DNA from: Zeimonas sp050187175 | Lineage (GTDB): Bacteria > Pseudomonadota > Gammaproteobacteria > Burkholderiales > Burkholderiaceae_E | DNA length: 64,000 nt | NCBI GenBank assembly: GCA_050187175.1 | Contig: JBFWXS010000006.1 | Coordinates: 83,928 to 147,927 of the forward strand | Direction of reading: 5' to 3' | Shown here: one piece after another, positions 26,858-35,755 of the stretch | Layout of the letters: every line of letters starts with the position of its first letter | Position numbering within the stretch: the first letter of the stretch is position 1 | Notes under the pieces: model-generated | The model's database searches: none | Told to the model about the DNA's origin: nothing | The model's input: only the letters and a program-made list of their open reading frames with translations | Position numbers and translations under genes: made by a program

Positions 26858-27901
26858 TCAATGCAATTGGGGCGGGGCGCTGCGATTGGGCTCGGGGCCG
26901 TAGCGGACCCTTCGCCACAGGCCGATCAGGCCGTCGGGCGAGGCCATGACGATGACCAGGAAGACCAGTCCGATCAGCGTGTTGAAACGATCGCTGCCGA
27001 CCAGGTCGACCGAGAAGTTCTGGATCAGCACGTAGGCCAGCGCGCCGATGAAGGCGCCGCGCGGATCGCCGAGGCCGCCGATGACGGCCGCGATCAGCAC
27101 GCCGACGGTCGCCGTCATGCCGATCGAACCGGGCGAGATGCCGCCGTGGTACCAGAGGCTCAGCACGCCGCCGACCGAGGCGATGAAGCCGGCCAGGCCG
27201 AAGGCGGCGATCTGATGCAGGCCGACGCGGTAGCCGAGCGAGGACATGCGGCGCGAGTCGTCGCGGATGCCCTGCAGCGCCAGTCCGAACGGCGTGCGCA
27301 CGAGGTGGCGCGTGAACGCGTACAGCGCGCCGCCGCAGGCCAGGCACAGGTAGTAATAGGGCAGCGGATCGCGCAGCGCGACGCCCCCCGCGCTCGGCAC
27401 CGACACGCCGCGGAAGCCGTCGAAGCCGTGCAGCAGGTCGGTATTCTGCTGCGCGAAGTAGAACAGGATCATCGCGATCGCCAGCGTGCTCATCAGCATG
27501 TAGATGCCCTGGCTGCGAACGGCGACGAAGCCGATGATCAGGCCGGCCAGCGTGCCCGCGATCAGCGCGGCCGCCACGGCGAGCGGCCACGAGACGGCCG
27601 CGACGCCGGCATTGGCCGAGTGCGCGCTCAGCAGCGCCAGCGTGTAGCCGGCGACGCCGGCGGTGGCCAGCTGCGCCATCGAGATCATGCCGCCGTACGC
27701 CGCGAGGAAGGTCAGGCTGAGCGCGATGATGCCGAGCACGATCGAGTACGCACCGATGCTGACCACCCAGAAGTCGGGCACCAGCAGCGGATAGACCAGC
27801 AGCGCCAGTCCGGCGAGCGCCATGGAGGCGAATGCGCCGGGGCGCCGGCCGGCGACGGAGCGGGGGCCGGGGCTGGATGCGGGGTTGGCGGCCGTGCTCA
27901 T
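26858..27901 (-). CDS. livM: Branched-chain amino acid-type ABC permease LivM
   Basis: 347 residues with about nine to ten membrane helices. Family features: SLTFLAAYGGMISMAQLATAGVAGY, GLIIGFVAVRSQGIYMLMSTLAIAMI, PFGLALQGIRDDSRRMSSLGY and VIGGLGDPRGAFIGA. It follows the Tm-1-like gene by six bases and precedes the receptor gene. Confidence 0.9.
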   Translation of the reverse strand: MSTAANPASSPGPRSVAGRRPGAFASMALAGLALLVYPLLVPDFWVVSIGAYSIVLGIIALSLTFLAAYGGMISMAQLATAGVAGYTLALLSAHSANAGVAAVSWPLAVAAALIAGTLAGLIIGFVAVRSQGIYMLMSTLAIAMILFYFAQQNTDLLHGFDGFRGVSVPSAGGVALRDPLPYYYLCLACGGALYAFTRHLVRTPFGLALQGIRDDSRRMSSLGYRVGLHQIAAFGLAGFIASVGGVLSLWYHGGISPGSIGMTATVGVLIAAVIGGLGDPRGAFIGALAYVLIQNFSVDLVGSDRFNTLIGLVFLVIVMASPDGLIGLWRRVRYGPEPNRSAPPQLH

Positions 27902-27907
27902 GGCGCG

Positions 27908-29122
27908 TCAGCGGCGCGCCGCGCCGGCGGCCAGCTCGCGCAGATGCTGCGCGACGATGGCCGCGAAGCGCGGGTCGTTGATGTGCAGCGGCAGCCGGAT
28001 CAGCTGATGCAGCTCGCTGCGGACGAAGTGCCGTTCCAGCGTCTCGATGAAGGCTGCGTCGGCGGCCGGATCGTGGAACGGCTGGCCGGGCGCGTCCAGC
28101 GCGGAGAAGCCGCCCTCGGGAATCAGCCAGCGCACCGGGCCCGGCGACCGGTTGCTCTTGTCGGCAAGCCAGCGCGCCGTCTGGCGCATCTCGTCGGCCG
28201 TCGTCCGCATCAGCGTGACGTTCGCATTGTGGGCATGGAACTTCCTGCCCGCGTAGCGCGGCGGCACCGTGGCAGGCGCCCAGAAGTTGATCATGTCGAG
28301 CGCGCCGCACGAGCCTATCCACGGAACGCCGCGGCGAGCCATCGCATCGAAGCGCTCCGCGCCGGCCGAGCAGACGCCGCCGAACAGGTGATCGACCGCC
28401 TCGGTGGTGGTCAGGTCGGCCACGGCCTGCAGCATGCCGGCGTCTATCAGCGCTTCCATCGCGCGGCCGCCCGGGCCATTGGCATGGAACACCAGGCATT
28501 CGTAGTCGTTCGACAGCTCGTCGCGCAGCGACTCGACGCACGGAGTCGTGACGCCGAACATCGAGATGCCGACATGCGTCCGTTCGTCGCGGTCGGCCGC
28601 TATCCGCCGCGACACCATGCCGGCCATCGCATTGGCGGCATTGCCCAGCACCACGCGCGACAGCCGGTTGAGCCCGGCGATGTCGGTCACGGGAAACAGC
28701 ATGGCGATATCGCTGACCCCGACGTACGGCGAGGTGTCGCCGGATGCCAGCGTCGACACCATCAGCTTGGGCAGCCCCACCGGCAGCTGGCGCATGGCCG
28801 GCGTGATGATCGCGGTGCCGCCCGATCCGCCCAGGCCGATGATGCCGTCGATGTCGTCGCGCTGCGCCAGGCAGCGGGCCAGCGCCTGCGTCATCGCGGT
28901 GACGGCGCGCCCGCGGTCGCCGGCCTGCAGCACCGCGGCCGCGCCGTCCGGGTAGTGGCCGGCCACCGTATGTGCATCGAGCTCGACGTCGGCTTCCTTG
29001 CTGAGCGTGCCCACGTCGACCCGCACCGTGCGCAGCCCGGCCTCGCGGATCAGCCGGGCCACGTACTGCAGCTCTTCGGCCTTGGTGTCGAAGGTGCCGA
29101 CGACGTAGACTGCGCCGCTCAT
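27908..29122 (-). CDS. Tm-1-like ATP-binding domain protein (UPF0261)
   Basis: 404 residues. VYVVGTFDTKAEELQYVARLIREAGL at the N-terminus and IIGLGGSGGTAIITPAMRQLPVGLPKLMVSTLASGD are characteristic of the UPF0261 family, the N-terminal half of the tomato virus-resistance protein Tm-1. The family binds ATP; its bacterial reaction is not established. The gene is one base from the upstream TIM-barrel gene, whose product matches the C-terminal half of Tm-1. Both lead the Liv operon, so they probably act on the imported compound. Confidence 0.85.
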   Translation of the reverse strand: MSGAVYVVGTFDTKAEELQYVARLIREAGLRTVRVDVGTLSKEADVELDAHTVAGHYPDGAAAVLQAGDRGRAVTAMTQALARCLAQRDDIDGIIGLGGSGGTAIITPAMRQLPVGLPKLMVSTLASGDTSPYVGVSDIAMLFPVTDIAGLNRLSRVVLGNAANAMAGMVSRRIAADRDERTHVGISMFGVTTPCVESLRDELSNDYECLVFHANGPGGRAMEALIDAGMLQAVADLTTTEAVDHLFGGVCSAGAERFDAMARRGVPWIGSCGALDMINFWAPATVPPRYAGRKFHAHNANVTLMRTTADEMRQTARWLADKSNRSPGPVRWLIPEGGFSALDAPGQPFHDPAADAAFIETLERHFVRSELHQLIRLPLHINDPRFAAIVAQHLRELAAGAARR

Positions 29123-29123
29123 G

Positions 29124-29954
29124 TCAGTCGCGGAGCTGCTTGAAGCTGCGCACGTGCTCGGTCATCGCGATCTCGGTCGGCAGGCGCTCCATGCTGCTGG
29201 CGCCGTAGAAGCCGTTGCAGTGCTGGCTGCGGCTGAGCACGTAGCGCACGTCTTCGGGGGTGGCGATGGGCCCGCCGTGCGCGATGACGATGACGTCCTT
29301 GCGGATCCGTCGCGCCGCCTCGGCCCATTCGTCGATCAGCGCGACGCTGTCGTCGAGCGTCTTGGCGGTCTTCGCGCCGATCGCGCCGCCAACCGTGACG
29401 CCCATGTGCGGCACGATGAAGTCGGCGCCGGCGCGCGTCATCTCGACCGCTTCGTCGGCGCTGAACACGTACGGCGTCGTCAGCAGGTCGAGCTCGTGCG
29501 CCTGCCGGATCATGTCGATCTCGCTGGCGAAGTTGATGCCGGTCTCCTCCAGGCTGACGCGGAACGTGCCGTCGATGATGCCCACCGTGGGGAAGTTCTG
29601 CACGCCGGAGAAGCCCATGTCCTTGAGCTGGCGCAGCAGCACCGGCATCAGCGCGAACGGATCCGTGCCGTTGACGCCGGCTATCACCGGCGTGCGCTTG
29701 ACCACCGGCAGCACTTCACCGGCCATCTCCTTGACGATCTCGTTCGCATTGCCGTACGCCAGCAGGCCGGCCGACGACGCGCGCCCGGCCATCCGGTAGC
29801 GCCCGGAGTTGTAGACGATGATGAGATCGATGCCGGCCGCCTCCTCGCACTTGGCCGAGATCCCGGTGCCCGCGCCGCCGCCGATGATCGGAACGCGCCG
29901 CTGCACCATGTCCTGGAAGCGGGCGACGAGGTCCTTGCGTTCGAATCGGGCCAT
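29124..29954 (-). CDS. TIM-barrel phosphoenolpyruvate hydrolase family protein
   Basis: 276 residues from the ATG at 29954, with RKDLVARFQDMVQRRVPIIGGGAGTGISAKCEEAAGIDLIIVYNSGR-type N-terminus (read in parts), LPVVKRTPVIAGVNGTDPF, GVQNFPTVGIIDG and VIAHGGPIATPEDV. This is the PEP_hydrolase/TIM-barrel family (Pfam 09370 type) that pairs with UPF0261 proteins. First gene of the operon; a GGAGACC site precedes the ATG. Divergent from the AraC gene 58 bases away. Confidence 0.83.
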   Translation of the reverse strand: MARFERKDLVARFQDMVQRRVPIIGGGAGTGISAKCEEAAGIDLIIVYNSGRYRMAGRASSAGLLAYGNANEIVKEMAGEVLPVVKRTPVIAGVNGTDPFALMPVLLRQLKDMGFSGVQNFPTVGIIDGTFRVSLEETGINFASEIDMIRQAHELDLLTTPYVFSADEAVEMTRAGADFIVPHMGVTVGGAIGAKTAKTLDDSVALIDEWAEAARRIRKDVIVIAHGGPIATPEDVRYVLSRSQHCNGFYGASSMERLPTEIAMTEHVRSFKQLRD

Positions 29955-30012
29955 GAGAGGCGGTCTCCTTGAGTTGGTCAGTCGATGATAGGCTTGGCAC
30001 GGGGGCTGAGCC

Positions 30013-30876
30013 ATGGCTTCAAGACACAAGGAACTACTCGAAACACACATTCTGGGCGACGACACGCTGCAGTTCGTCGTACGCGCCGAGGACTGCCCGC
30101 CATTGGAGCGGCGCTTCATCAAGCACGTCGGAATCGGCGACGGTGCCACGCCGCTGCATATCGTGCGTACACACCTGAGCGGCGCCTACCTGCACGGCAC
30201 CATCGGCGGCGAGGGCCGCGTGCTGCTGGACGGCCGCTGGCAGACGCAGCGTCCGGGCATGACCTCGCTGGCACCGGCGCATGTGCTGCACGCGTTCCGG
30301 GCGATCGCGTCGCGCCGCTGGAAGTATTGCTGGGTCCGCTATACGCCCGCATCGCCGCGGTCCAATCCCAAGGCGATGGCGCCTGTCATGGCCTGGTTCG
30401 ACGCGGCGCCGCTGGCGCAGGCGGTGATGGGGCTGTACTGCGAGATGCAGCGCGGCGCCGATCTGGCCAGCTGCGAGCTATGGGTGGAGCTGATCGAGCG
30501 CTACGTGGACCGCTTCGTCGGGCCCTGGCGCCAGGAGCCCCGGCTGGTCGCGCTGTGGAGCGCGGTGGAGGCGGACCTGGGCGGCAACTGGACGCTGGCC
30601 AGGTTCGCGTCGATCATGAAGACCAGCCACGAGCACACGCGCCGGCTGTGCCAGCGCAGCCTCGGCCGCAGCCCGATGCAGCAGCTCGCCTATCTGCGCG
30701 TCCAGCATGCCGCGCATCTGCTCGCCACCACGCCGGAGAAGATCGACGTGATCGCGCGCCGGGTCGGCTATCAGAATCCGTTCGCGTTCTCGAACACGTT
30801 CAAGCGGATGACGGGCGTGCGGCCGTCGACGTTCAGGGCCCGGCGGGCGGCCGTCGAAAGCGTCAGTTCGGGCTGA
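30013..30876 (+). CDS. AraC family transcriptional regulator
   Basis: 287 residues. The C-terminal third carries the double HTH of AraC proteins: WTLARFASIMKTSHEHTRRLCQRSLGRSPMQQL and IDVIARRVGYQNPFAFSNTFKRMTGVRPSTFR. The N-terminal part is a cupin-like sensor. It is divergent from the Tm-1/Liv operon, so control of that operon is likely. The 3' end overlaps the convergent Bug gene by 14 bases. Confidence 0.9.
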   Translation: MASRHKELLETHILGDDTLQFVVRAEDCPPLERRFIKHVGIGDGATPLHIVRTHLSGAYLHGTIGGEGRVLLDGRWQTQRPGMTSLAPAHVLHAFRAIASRRWKYCWVRYTPASPRSNPKAMAPVMAWFDAAPLAQAVMGLYCEMQRGADLASCELWVELIERYVDRFVGPWRQEPRLVALWSAVEADLGGNWTLARFASIMKTSHEHTRRLCQRSLGRSPMQQLAYLRVQHAAHLLATTPEKIDVIARRVGYQNPFAFSNTFKRMTGVRPSTFRARRAAVESVSSG

Positions 30877-31837
30877 TGCGGGCGACCTCTATCATCCGGC
30901 GCGCCAGCGCGACGTCGGCACGGATGGTCTGCGCGAAGCGCTTCGGATCCTGCAGGTCGGGCGTGATGCCGGCGCGCGTCATCAGCTCCTCGACGCGCGG
31001 GTCGGCGCTCGCCTTGACGATCTCGGCGTACAGCCGTTCGACACGGTCCGCCGGCGTGTCGGCAGGCACCAGGAAGCCGTACCAGACGCTGGCCTCGAAT
31101 CCGGGCTGGCCGATCAGTTCCGCCAAGGTCGGGACGTCCGGCATGCTCGGCAGCCGCTTGAGCGAACCGACGGCGAGTGGCCGCAGGCTGCCGGCCTTGA
31201 TGTGCGCGGTGGCGGCGGCGAGCGAGACCAGGCTGAACTGCACCTGGCCGGACAGGGTATCGGTCATCGCCTGTGCCGTGCTCTTGTACGAGATCTCCTG
31301 CAGCGGCAGCTTCGTATGCAGCTTGATCAGCTGCGTGAACAGCTGGCCCGGCGAGCCCACGCCGGAAGCGGCGTAGTTCGCCTTGTCCGGGTTGGCCCTG
31401 AAGTACTCCGACATCTCCTGCCAGTTCTTGAACGGCATCGACGAGGCCGCGACAGCCACCAGCGGGACCGCGCCCACCTTGGCGACCGGCGTGAAGCTGC
31501 TGACCGCGTCGTACGACGGATCCTTCTGCAGCAGCGTGGCGATCGCGAACGGCGGATGGGCGGCGATCATCACCGTGTGGGCATCGGCCGTCGACCTGGC
31601 GACATGGGTGCCGCCTATGATGCCGCCCGCGCCTTCCCGGTTCTCCACCACGATGGGCTGATTGAGCTGCGTGCGCAGCACTTCGGCGTAGCGGCGTCCC
31701 AGCTGATCGATTCCATTGCCGGTGGCGAACGGCACCACTAGCTGGATCCGCTTCGACGGATAGGCCTCCTGTGCCTGCGCGGTCATCGACAGCGGAGCGG
31801 TGAGCAGAAGAGCAGCGGTCAACAGGGCTTTCATCAT
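30863..31837 (-). CDS. Tripartite tricarboxylate (Bug/TctC) periplasmic receptor
   Basis: 324 residues with signal peptide MMKALLTAALLLTAPLSMTAQAQ. Core: YPSKRIQLVVPFATGNGIDQLGRR, PIVVENREGAGGIIGG, ISYKSTAQAMTDTLSGQVQFSL, MPDVPTLAELIGQPG. The usual PGG of the first motif is TGN here. It lies 49 bases downstream of the acyl-CoA synthetase gene on the same strand, suggesting uptake of a carboxylic acid that is then activated to its CoA ester. Confidence 0.88.
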   Translation of the reverse strand: MMKALLTAALLLTAPLSMTAQAQEAYPSKRIQLVVPFATGNGIDQLGRRYAEVLRTQLNQPIVVENREGAGGIIGGTHVARSTADAHTVMIAAHPPFAIATLLQKDPSYDAVSSFTPVAKVGAVPLVAVAASSMPFKNWQEMSEYFRANPDKANYAASGVGSPGQLFTQLIKLHTKLPLQEISYKSTAQAMTDTLSGQVQFSLVSLAAATAHIKAGSLRPLAVGSLKRLPSMPDVPTLAELIGQPGFEASVWYGFLVPADTPADRVERLYAEIVKASADPRVEELMTRAGITPDLQDPKRFAQTIRADVALARRMIEVARISPN

Positions 31838-31886
31838 GGTCTCCTTGTGTTTGCAGTGCCGGTTGCTTCGCGGGCATCCGTGCCCG

Positions 31887-33781
31887 TCAAGAGTGATCGG
31901 CCTGCAGGCGCGGCGAACGCGCGGGTTTGTCGAAGGCTTCGGGTACCAGCGCGCCGACGGCGATCTGCTCGCGCAGCGCGTACTTCTGGATCTTTCCCGA
32001 GCTGGTCATCGGAAACTGTTCGGCATAGAACCAGCGCACCGGCGCCTTGTAGGCAGCCAGGCACGCGCGGCAATGCTGGAACAGTTCGGCGGCCGCCGGC
32101 CGGGGCCGGTCCGGCGCGAGGCGGACGACGGCGGCGACGATCTCGCCCCATTGCGGGTCAGCGACGCCGACCACGCTGACCTCCTGCACCGAGGGATGCT
32201 GCAGCAGCACGTCCTCGATCTCGCGCGGGTAGATGTTCTCGCCACCGCGGATGATGCAGTCCTTGAGCCGGCCGGTGATGCGCAGGTAGCCGGCCGCATC
32301 CATGGACGCGACGTCGCCGGTCCTGAGCCAGCCGTCGGCCGTGATCGCGGGGTCGTCGGTCTCGCGCAGCTTGTAGTAGCCATGCATCACCTGGTAGCCG
32401 CGCGCCCAGATCTCGCCGGTCTGGCCGAGCGGGAGCACCGATCCGGTCGCGGGATCGGCGATCTTGACCTCCATGCGCGGCGCGGGCTGGCCGATGGTGC
32501 TGCTTTGCCTTTCCACCGTGTCGTCGGGGTAGGTCTGGCAGACCACGCCGTTGAGCTCGGTCTGGCCGAAGGTGATCGTGAAGCGGCAGCCCAGCTCCTC
32601 GCGCGCCCGGCGCACCAGCGACTGAGGCACCGGCGAGCCGCCGCTCATCAGCGTGCGCAGCGAGCGCAGATCCCGCCGGCCGCGCTCGGGGTGGTCGAGG
32701 ATCCTGACCACCATCGTCGGCACCGCATGAAGATGATTGACGCGCTCCTGCTCGATGATGCGCAGCATGTCATCCGCGTCGAAAGCCGGCTGCAGCACGA
32801 AGGTGCCGCGGGACGTCATCGCGCCCAGCTCGCTGCCGGCGCAGCCGCCGACATGGAACAGCGGCATGGCCGTTGCCCAGACGCCGCCATCGGGGAATCC
32901 GGCGCGGCGCGCCGCGAACAGCGAAGCGTTGATGATGCCGCGGTGGTGCAGGCGAGCGCCCTTGGGCTTGCCGGTGGTGCCGGAGGTGAACTGGATCTGG
33001 ACGACATCGTCGGGCGACACGCCAGGCAGCGCGATGGCCGGGTCCGCGCCGGCCACGAAGCCGGACCAGTCGGCCAGGCTGGTGCTGTGCCGCAGCGCCG
33101 GCAGCGCNNNNNNNNNNNNNNNNNNNNNNNNNNNNNNNNNNNNNNNNNNNNNNNNNNNNNNNNNNNNNNNNNNNNNNNNNNNNNNNNNNNNNNNNNNNNN
33201 NNNNNNNCGGAGGTGAACTGGATCTGGACGACATCGTCGGGCGACACGCCAGGCAGCGCGATGGCCGGGTCCGCGCCGGCCACGAAGCCGGACCAGTCGG
33301 CCAGGCTGGTGCTGTGCCGCAGCGCCGGCAGCGCGTCGCGCAGCTGACGAACGATAGCCGTCATGTCGGTGCCGCGATAGTCAGGGGCGTGGAAGATGCC
33401 GGCGGCGCCCGAGGCTTCGAGCACGTGCCGGACCTCCTGCGCCAGATAGGCGGGGTTGACGGTCACCAGAACCAATCCGGCCAGCGCGGCGCCATGCTGC
33501 AGCAGGACCCATTCGGCGCAGTTGGGAGCCCAGACGGCCACTCGCTCGCCCGGCCTGAAGTGCCGCAGCAATGCGCGCGCGCTGCGTTCGGCCGAATCGA
33601 GCAGCTCGCGATAGCTCCATCGCCGCGTGATCTGCGGCGGCGGCAGCGATTCGACGAAGCCGATGCGCTCCGGCACCTCGTGCGCAAGCTGGCGCAGCAG
33701 GTCGCCCAGCGTGATGTCCTGCAGCGGCGTCGAGAAGTCGCCGCTCCAGTACGATTCGGTCAGCTCCATGTCCAGCGGCAA
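31887..33781 (-). CDS. AMP-binding acyl-CoA synthetase, interrupted by an assembly gap
   Basis: The N-terminal part (33781 to about 33208) and C-terminal part (33107 to 31887) are in different frames only because a run of 100 Ns is flanked by the same 127 bases. Removing one copy and the Ns (227 bases) gives one continuous frame of 555 codons, the normal size. Motifs: IQFTSGTTGKPKGA (P-loop), TFGQTELNG, GWLRTGDVASMD and GRLKDCIIRGGENIYPREIE, then FPMTSSGKIQKYALR with the catalytic Lys. It forms acyl-CoA from a carboxylic acid and fits the divergent enoyl-CoA hydratases. The gene is very probably intact in the organism. Confidence 0.85.
32981..33334. other. Assembly gap (100 N) with identical 127-bp flanks
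   Basis: Ns occupy 33108-33207. Positions 32981-33107 and 33208-33334 are the same 127 bases in the same orientation. This is the pattern of two overlapping contig ends that were scaffolded with a fixed-size gap instead of merged, so the repeat is not biological. Confidence 0.9.
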
Positions 33782-33810
33782 TCACACATCAAGACTCAGG
33801 GCAGGCAGGC

Positions 33811-34671
33811 ATGAACGACGACAACGCGCTGATCGTCGAGAACGACGGTCCCGTCGCACGGCTGATACTCAACAGACCGGACAAGCACAATGCGCTGCGC
33901 TTCGCCGATCTGGACCGGCTGGTCGCTGCTCTGCGCGAGGCCGAGGAGAACGACGAGGTCAAGGTGATCGTGCTCAAGGGCAACGGCCCGTCCTTCTGCG
34001 CCGGCCATGACTACAACGATGCGATGCGTTCGTACGGGCTCGAGTCGGATGCGCCCGCCGGCAAGCGTCGTCGCCCCAGCGTGCGTTCGCGGCTGCTGCG
34101 CGACCGCAAGCTCGGCATGAACTACATGGCGTTTCAGAATTCGCTCAAACCCATCATTGCGCAGGTGCATGGGCATTGCACCGGCGTCGGCATGTATCTG
34201 GTCGAGCTGGTGGATCTGGCCGTGGCCTCGCACGACGCGAGCTTCAGTCATGCCGAGCAGCGGCTGGGGCTGGCCGGCAATACCTGGCACATGAATAGCC
34301 AGATCCTTATGTACGGCGCGAAGAAGGCCCGCGAGCTAATGCTGCTCGGCGAGAGCTTCGGCGGCCAAGCCGCGGAGCGGCTCGGGCTGGTGAACCTGTC
34401 AGTGCCGTCCGAAGAGCTGCAGCCGACCGTCGAGCAGTGGGCGCAGAAGATCTCGAAGCATGCACGCGATGCCCTGGTCACGGGCAAGGCCATGCATCAG
34501 ATGGCGCTGGAGAGCCTGGGCGCTGCCGAGCAGTTCGCGCGAGGCTTCGTGGGGCATACGCTGGGCACGCAGCTGCGCTTCGAGGACGATGAATTCAACT
34601 TCGTGCGCGAGCGCGCGCGCGTGGGCACCACGGCCGCGTTCAAGCAGCGCGACGAACGCTTCGACGATTGA
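33811..34671 (+). CDS. Enoyl-CoA hydratase/isomerase family protein
   Basis: 286-residue crotonase-fold protein. The oxyanion hole segments are visible (GNGPSFCAGHDYND and HGHCTGVGMYLVELVDLAVASHDASFSHAE), and LNRPDKHNALRF is the usual N-terminal motif. The second segment keeps His and Glu near the active site (SHAEQRLGL). It is divergent from the acyl-CoA synthetase and 12 bases before a second crotonase gene; together they suggest beta-oxidation-like breakdown of a specific acid. Confidence 0.87.
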   Translation: MNDDNALIVENDGPVARLILNRPDKHNALRFADLDRLVAALREAEENDEVKVIVLKGNGPSFCAGHDYNDAMRSYGLESDAPAGKRRRPSVRSRLLRDRKLGMNYMAFQNSLKPIIAQVHGHCTGVGMYLVELVDLAVASHDASFSHAEQRLGLAGNTWHMNSQILMYGAKKARELMLLGESFGGQAAERLGLVNLSVPSEELQPTVEQWAQKISKHARDALVTGKAMHQMALESLGAAEQFARGFVGHTLGTQLRFEDDEFNFVRERARVGTTAAFKQRDERFDD

Positions 34672-34683
34672 GGGAGCGATCAG

Positions 34684-35529
34684 ATGGAACTGCATGTCAC
34701 CGAGTCGAAGATCGAACAGGGCGTGGGGCTGCTGCGCCTGAACCGGCCCGAGCGAGGCAATTCGTGGACCCATCGGATGAACGCCGAGTACCGATGGTTG
34801 ATGGAGGGCTTCGAGCGCGACCCGGACGTACGAGTGATCGTGGTGACGGGGGCCGGCCGGCAGTTCTGCGTCGGCGCCGATTTCCGCGCGCTGGAGCATC
34901 ACCAGAAATCGGACAAGGACTACGTCGAGGCCTCGCGCCACCCGGAGATGGCGCAGCCCGGCTATGGTGTGAACGAGGCGTTCGATCACGAGTTCGTCTG
35001 GCACTGGGGGCTGTCCAAGCCGGTCATCGCGGCCGTCAATGGCGCCTGCGCCGGGATCGCCATGGCGCTGGCCGCCTTCTGCGACCTGCGCTATGCCGCG
35101 GCCGGCGCGAAGTTCACCACCTCGACGGCACGTCTCGGATTGCCGGCCGAGTACGGGCTGTCATGGGTCCTGCCGCGGCTGGTCGGTCTGGCACCCGCGG
35201 TCGACATCCTGTTCACCGGCCGCGTGCTGCTCACCGAAGAGATGCAGCGCCTCGGCTTTCTGCACGACACCCTGCCGGCCGAGGATTTCGAGGCCCAGGT
35301 GCTGGCGCGAGCGCGCGACATGGCGGCCAGCGTATCGCCGGTGGCCGTGCGCGCCGCCAAGCGGCAGATCTATGCCGAGCAGCTGCATCTGAACCCGGGT
35401 GCTTCGATCGAGCATGCGAAAGCGCTCACCGGCGAATTGCTGAAGCACCCCGATTGCCGGGAGGGCGTCTCGGCGATGCAGCAGAAACGGCCGCCGGCCT
35501 TCGCGCCGCTCACGCGCGAATCCGGTTGA
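34684..35529 (+). CDS. Enoyl-CoA hydratase/isomerase family protein
   Basis: 281 residues, a second crotonase-fold protein: LNRPERGNSWTHRM, GAGRQFCVGADFRAL, NGACAGIAMALAAFCDLRYAAAGAKFTTSTARLGLPAEYGLSW. It keeps the Glu of the PAEYG segment typical of hydratases. Divergent in sequence from the preceding gene, so the two may act on successive intermediates. It follows closely with a GAGGGAGCG site and probably shares the transcript. Confidence 0.87.
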   Translation: MELHVTESKIEQGVGLLRLNRPERGNSWTHRMNAEYRWLMEGFERDPDVRVIVVTGAGRQFCVGADFRALEHHQKSDKDYVEASRHPEMAQPGYGVNEAFDHEFVWHWGLSKPVIAAVNGACAGIAMALAAFCDLRYAAAGAKFTTSTARLGLPAEYGLSWVLPRLVGLAPAVDILFTGRVLLTEEMQRLGFLHDTLPAEDFEAQVLARARDMAASVSPVAVRAAKRQIYAEQLHLNPGASIEHAKALTGELLKHPDCREGVSAMQQKRPPAFAPLTRESG

Positions 35530-35755
35530 GCTGATCGAAGTTCCGGGTTGAGAGGCCCTGCCGGCAGGCGTGCCTTTCCGATGCGCAGCAGCGGGGTAGA
35601 GACCGATTCCTGCCGGCGGATGCCCCACCGGTCGGGGGTGTGCCGCCGCCTGGCGGCCGCGGGCCAAGCGGCCGGCTCGTCTGACCATTTCACGTGATGG
35701 GGTGCGATGGCTTGCGCGTAGATTGAGCGTTCGATCATTCCTGCGCGAAGCGAAC

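Noticed and set aside
25997..29143. A 1048-codon plus-strand open frame
   Set aside because: It lies antisense to four clear Liv/Tm-1 genes and is made of His/Arg/Asp/Gln-rich nonsense typical of the opposite strand of GC-rich genes.
32981..33334. A true 127-bp duplication in the acyl-CoA synthetase
   Set aside because: Identity is perfect up to both edges of a fixed 100-N gap and causes a frameshift; an unmerged contig overlap explains it fully.
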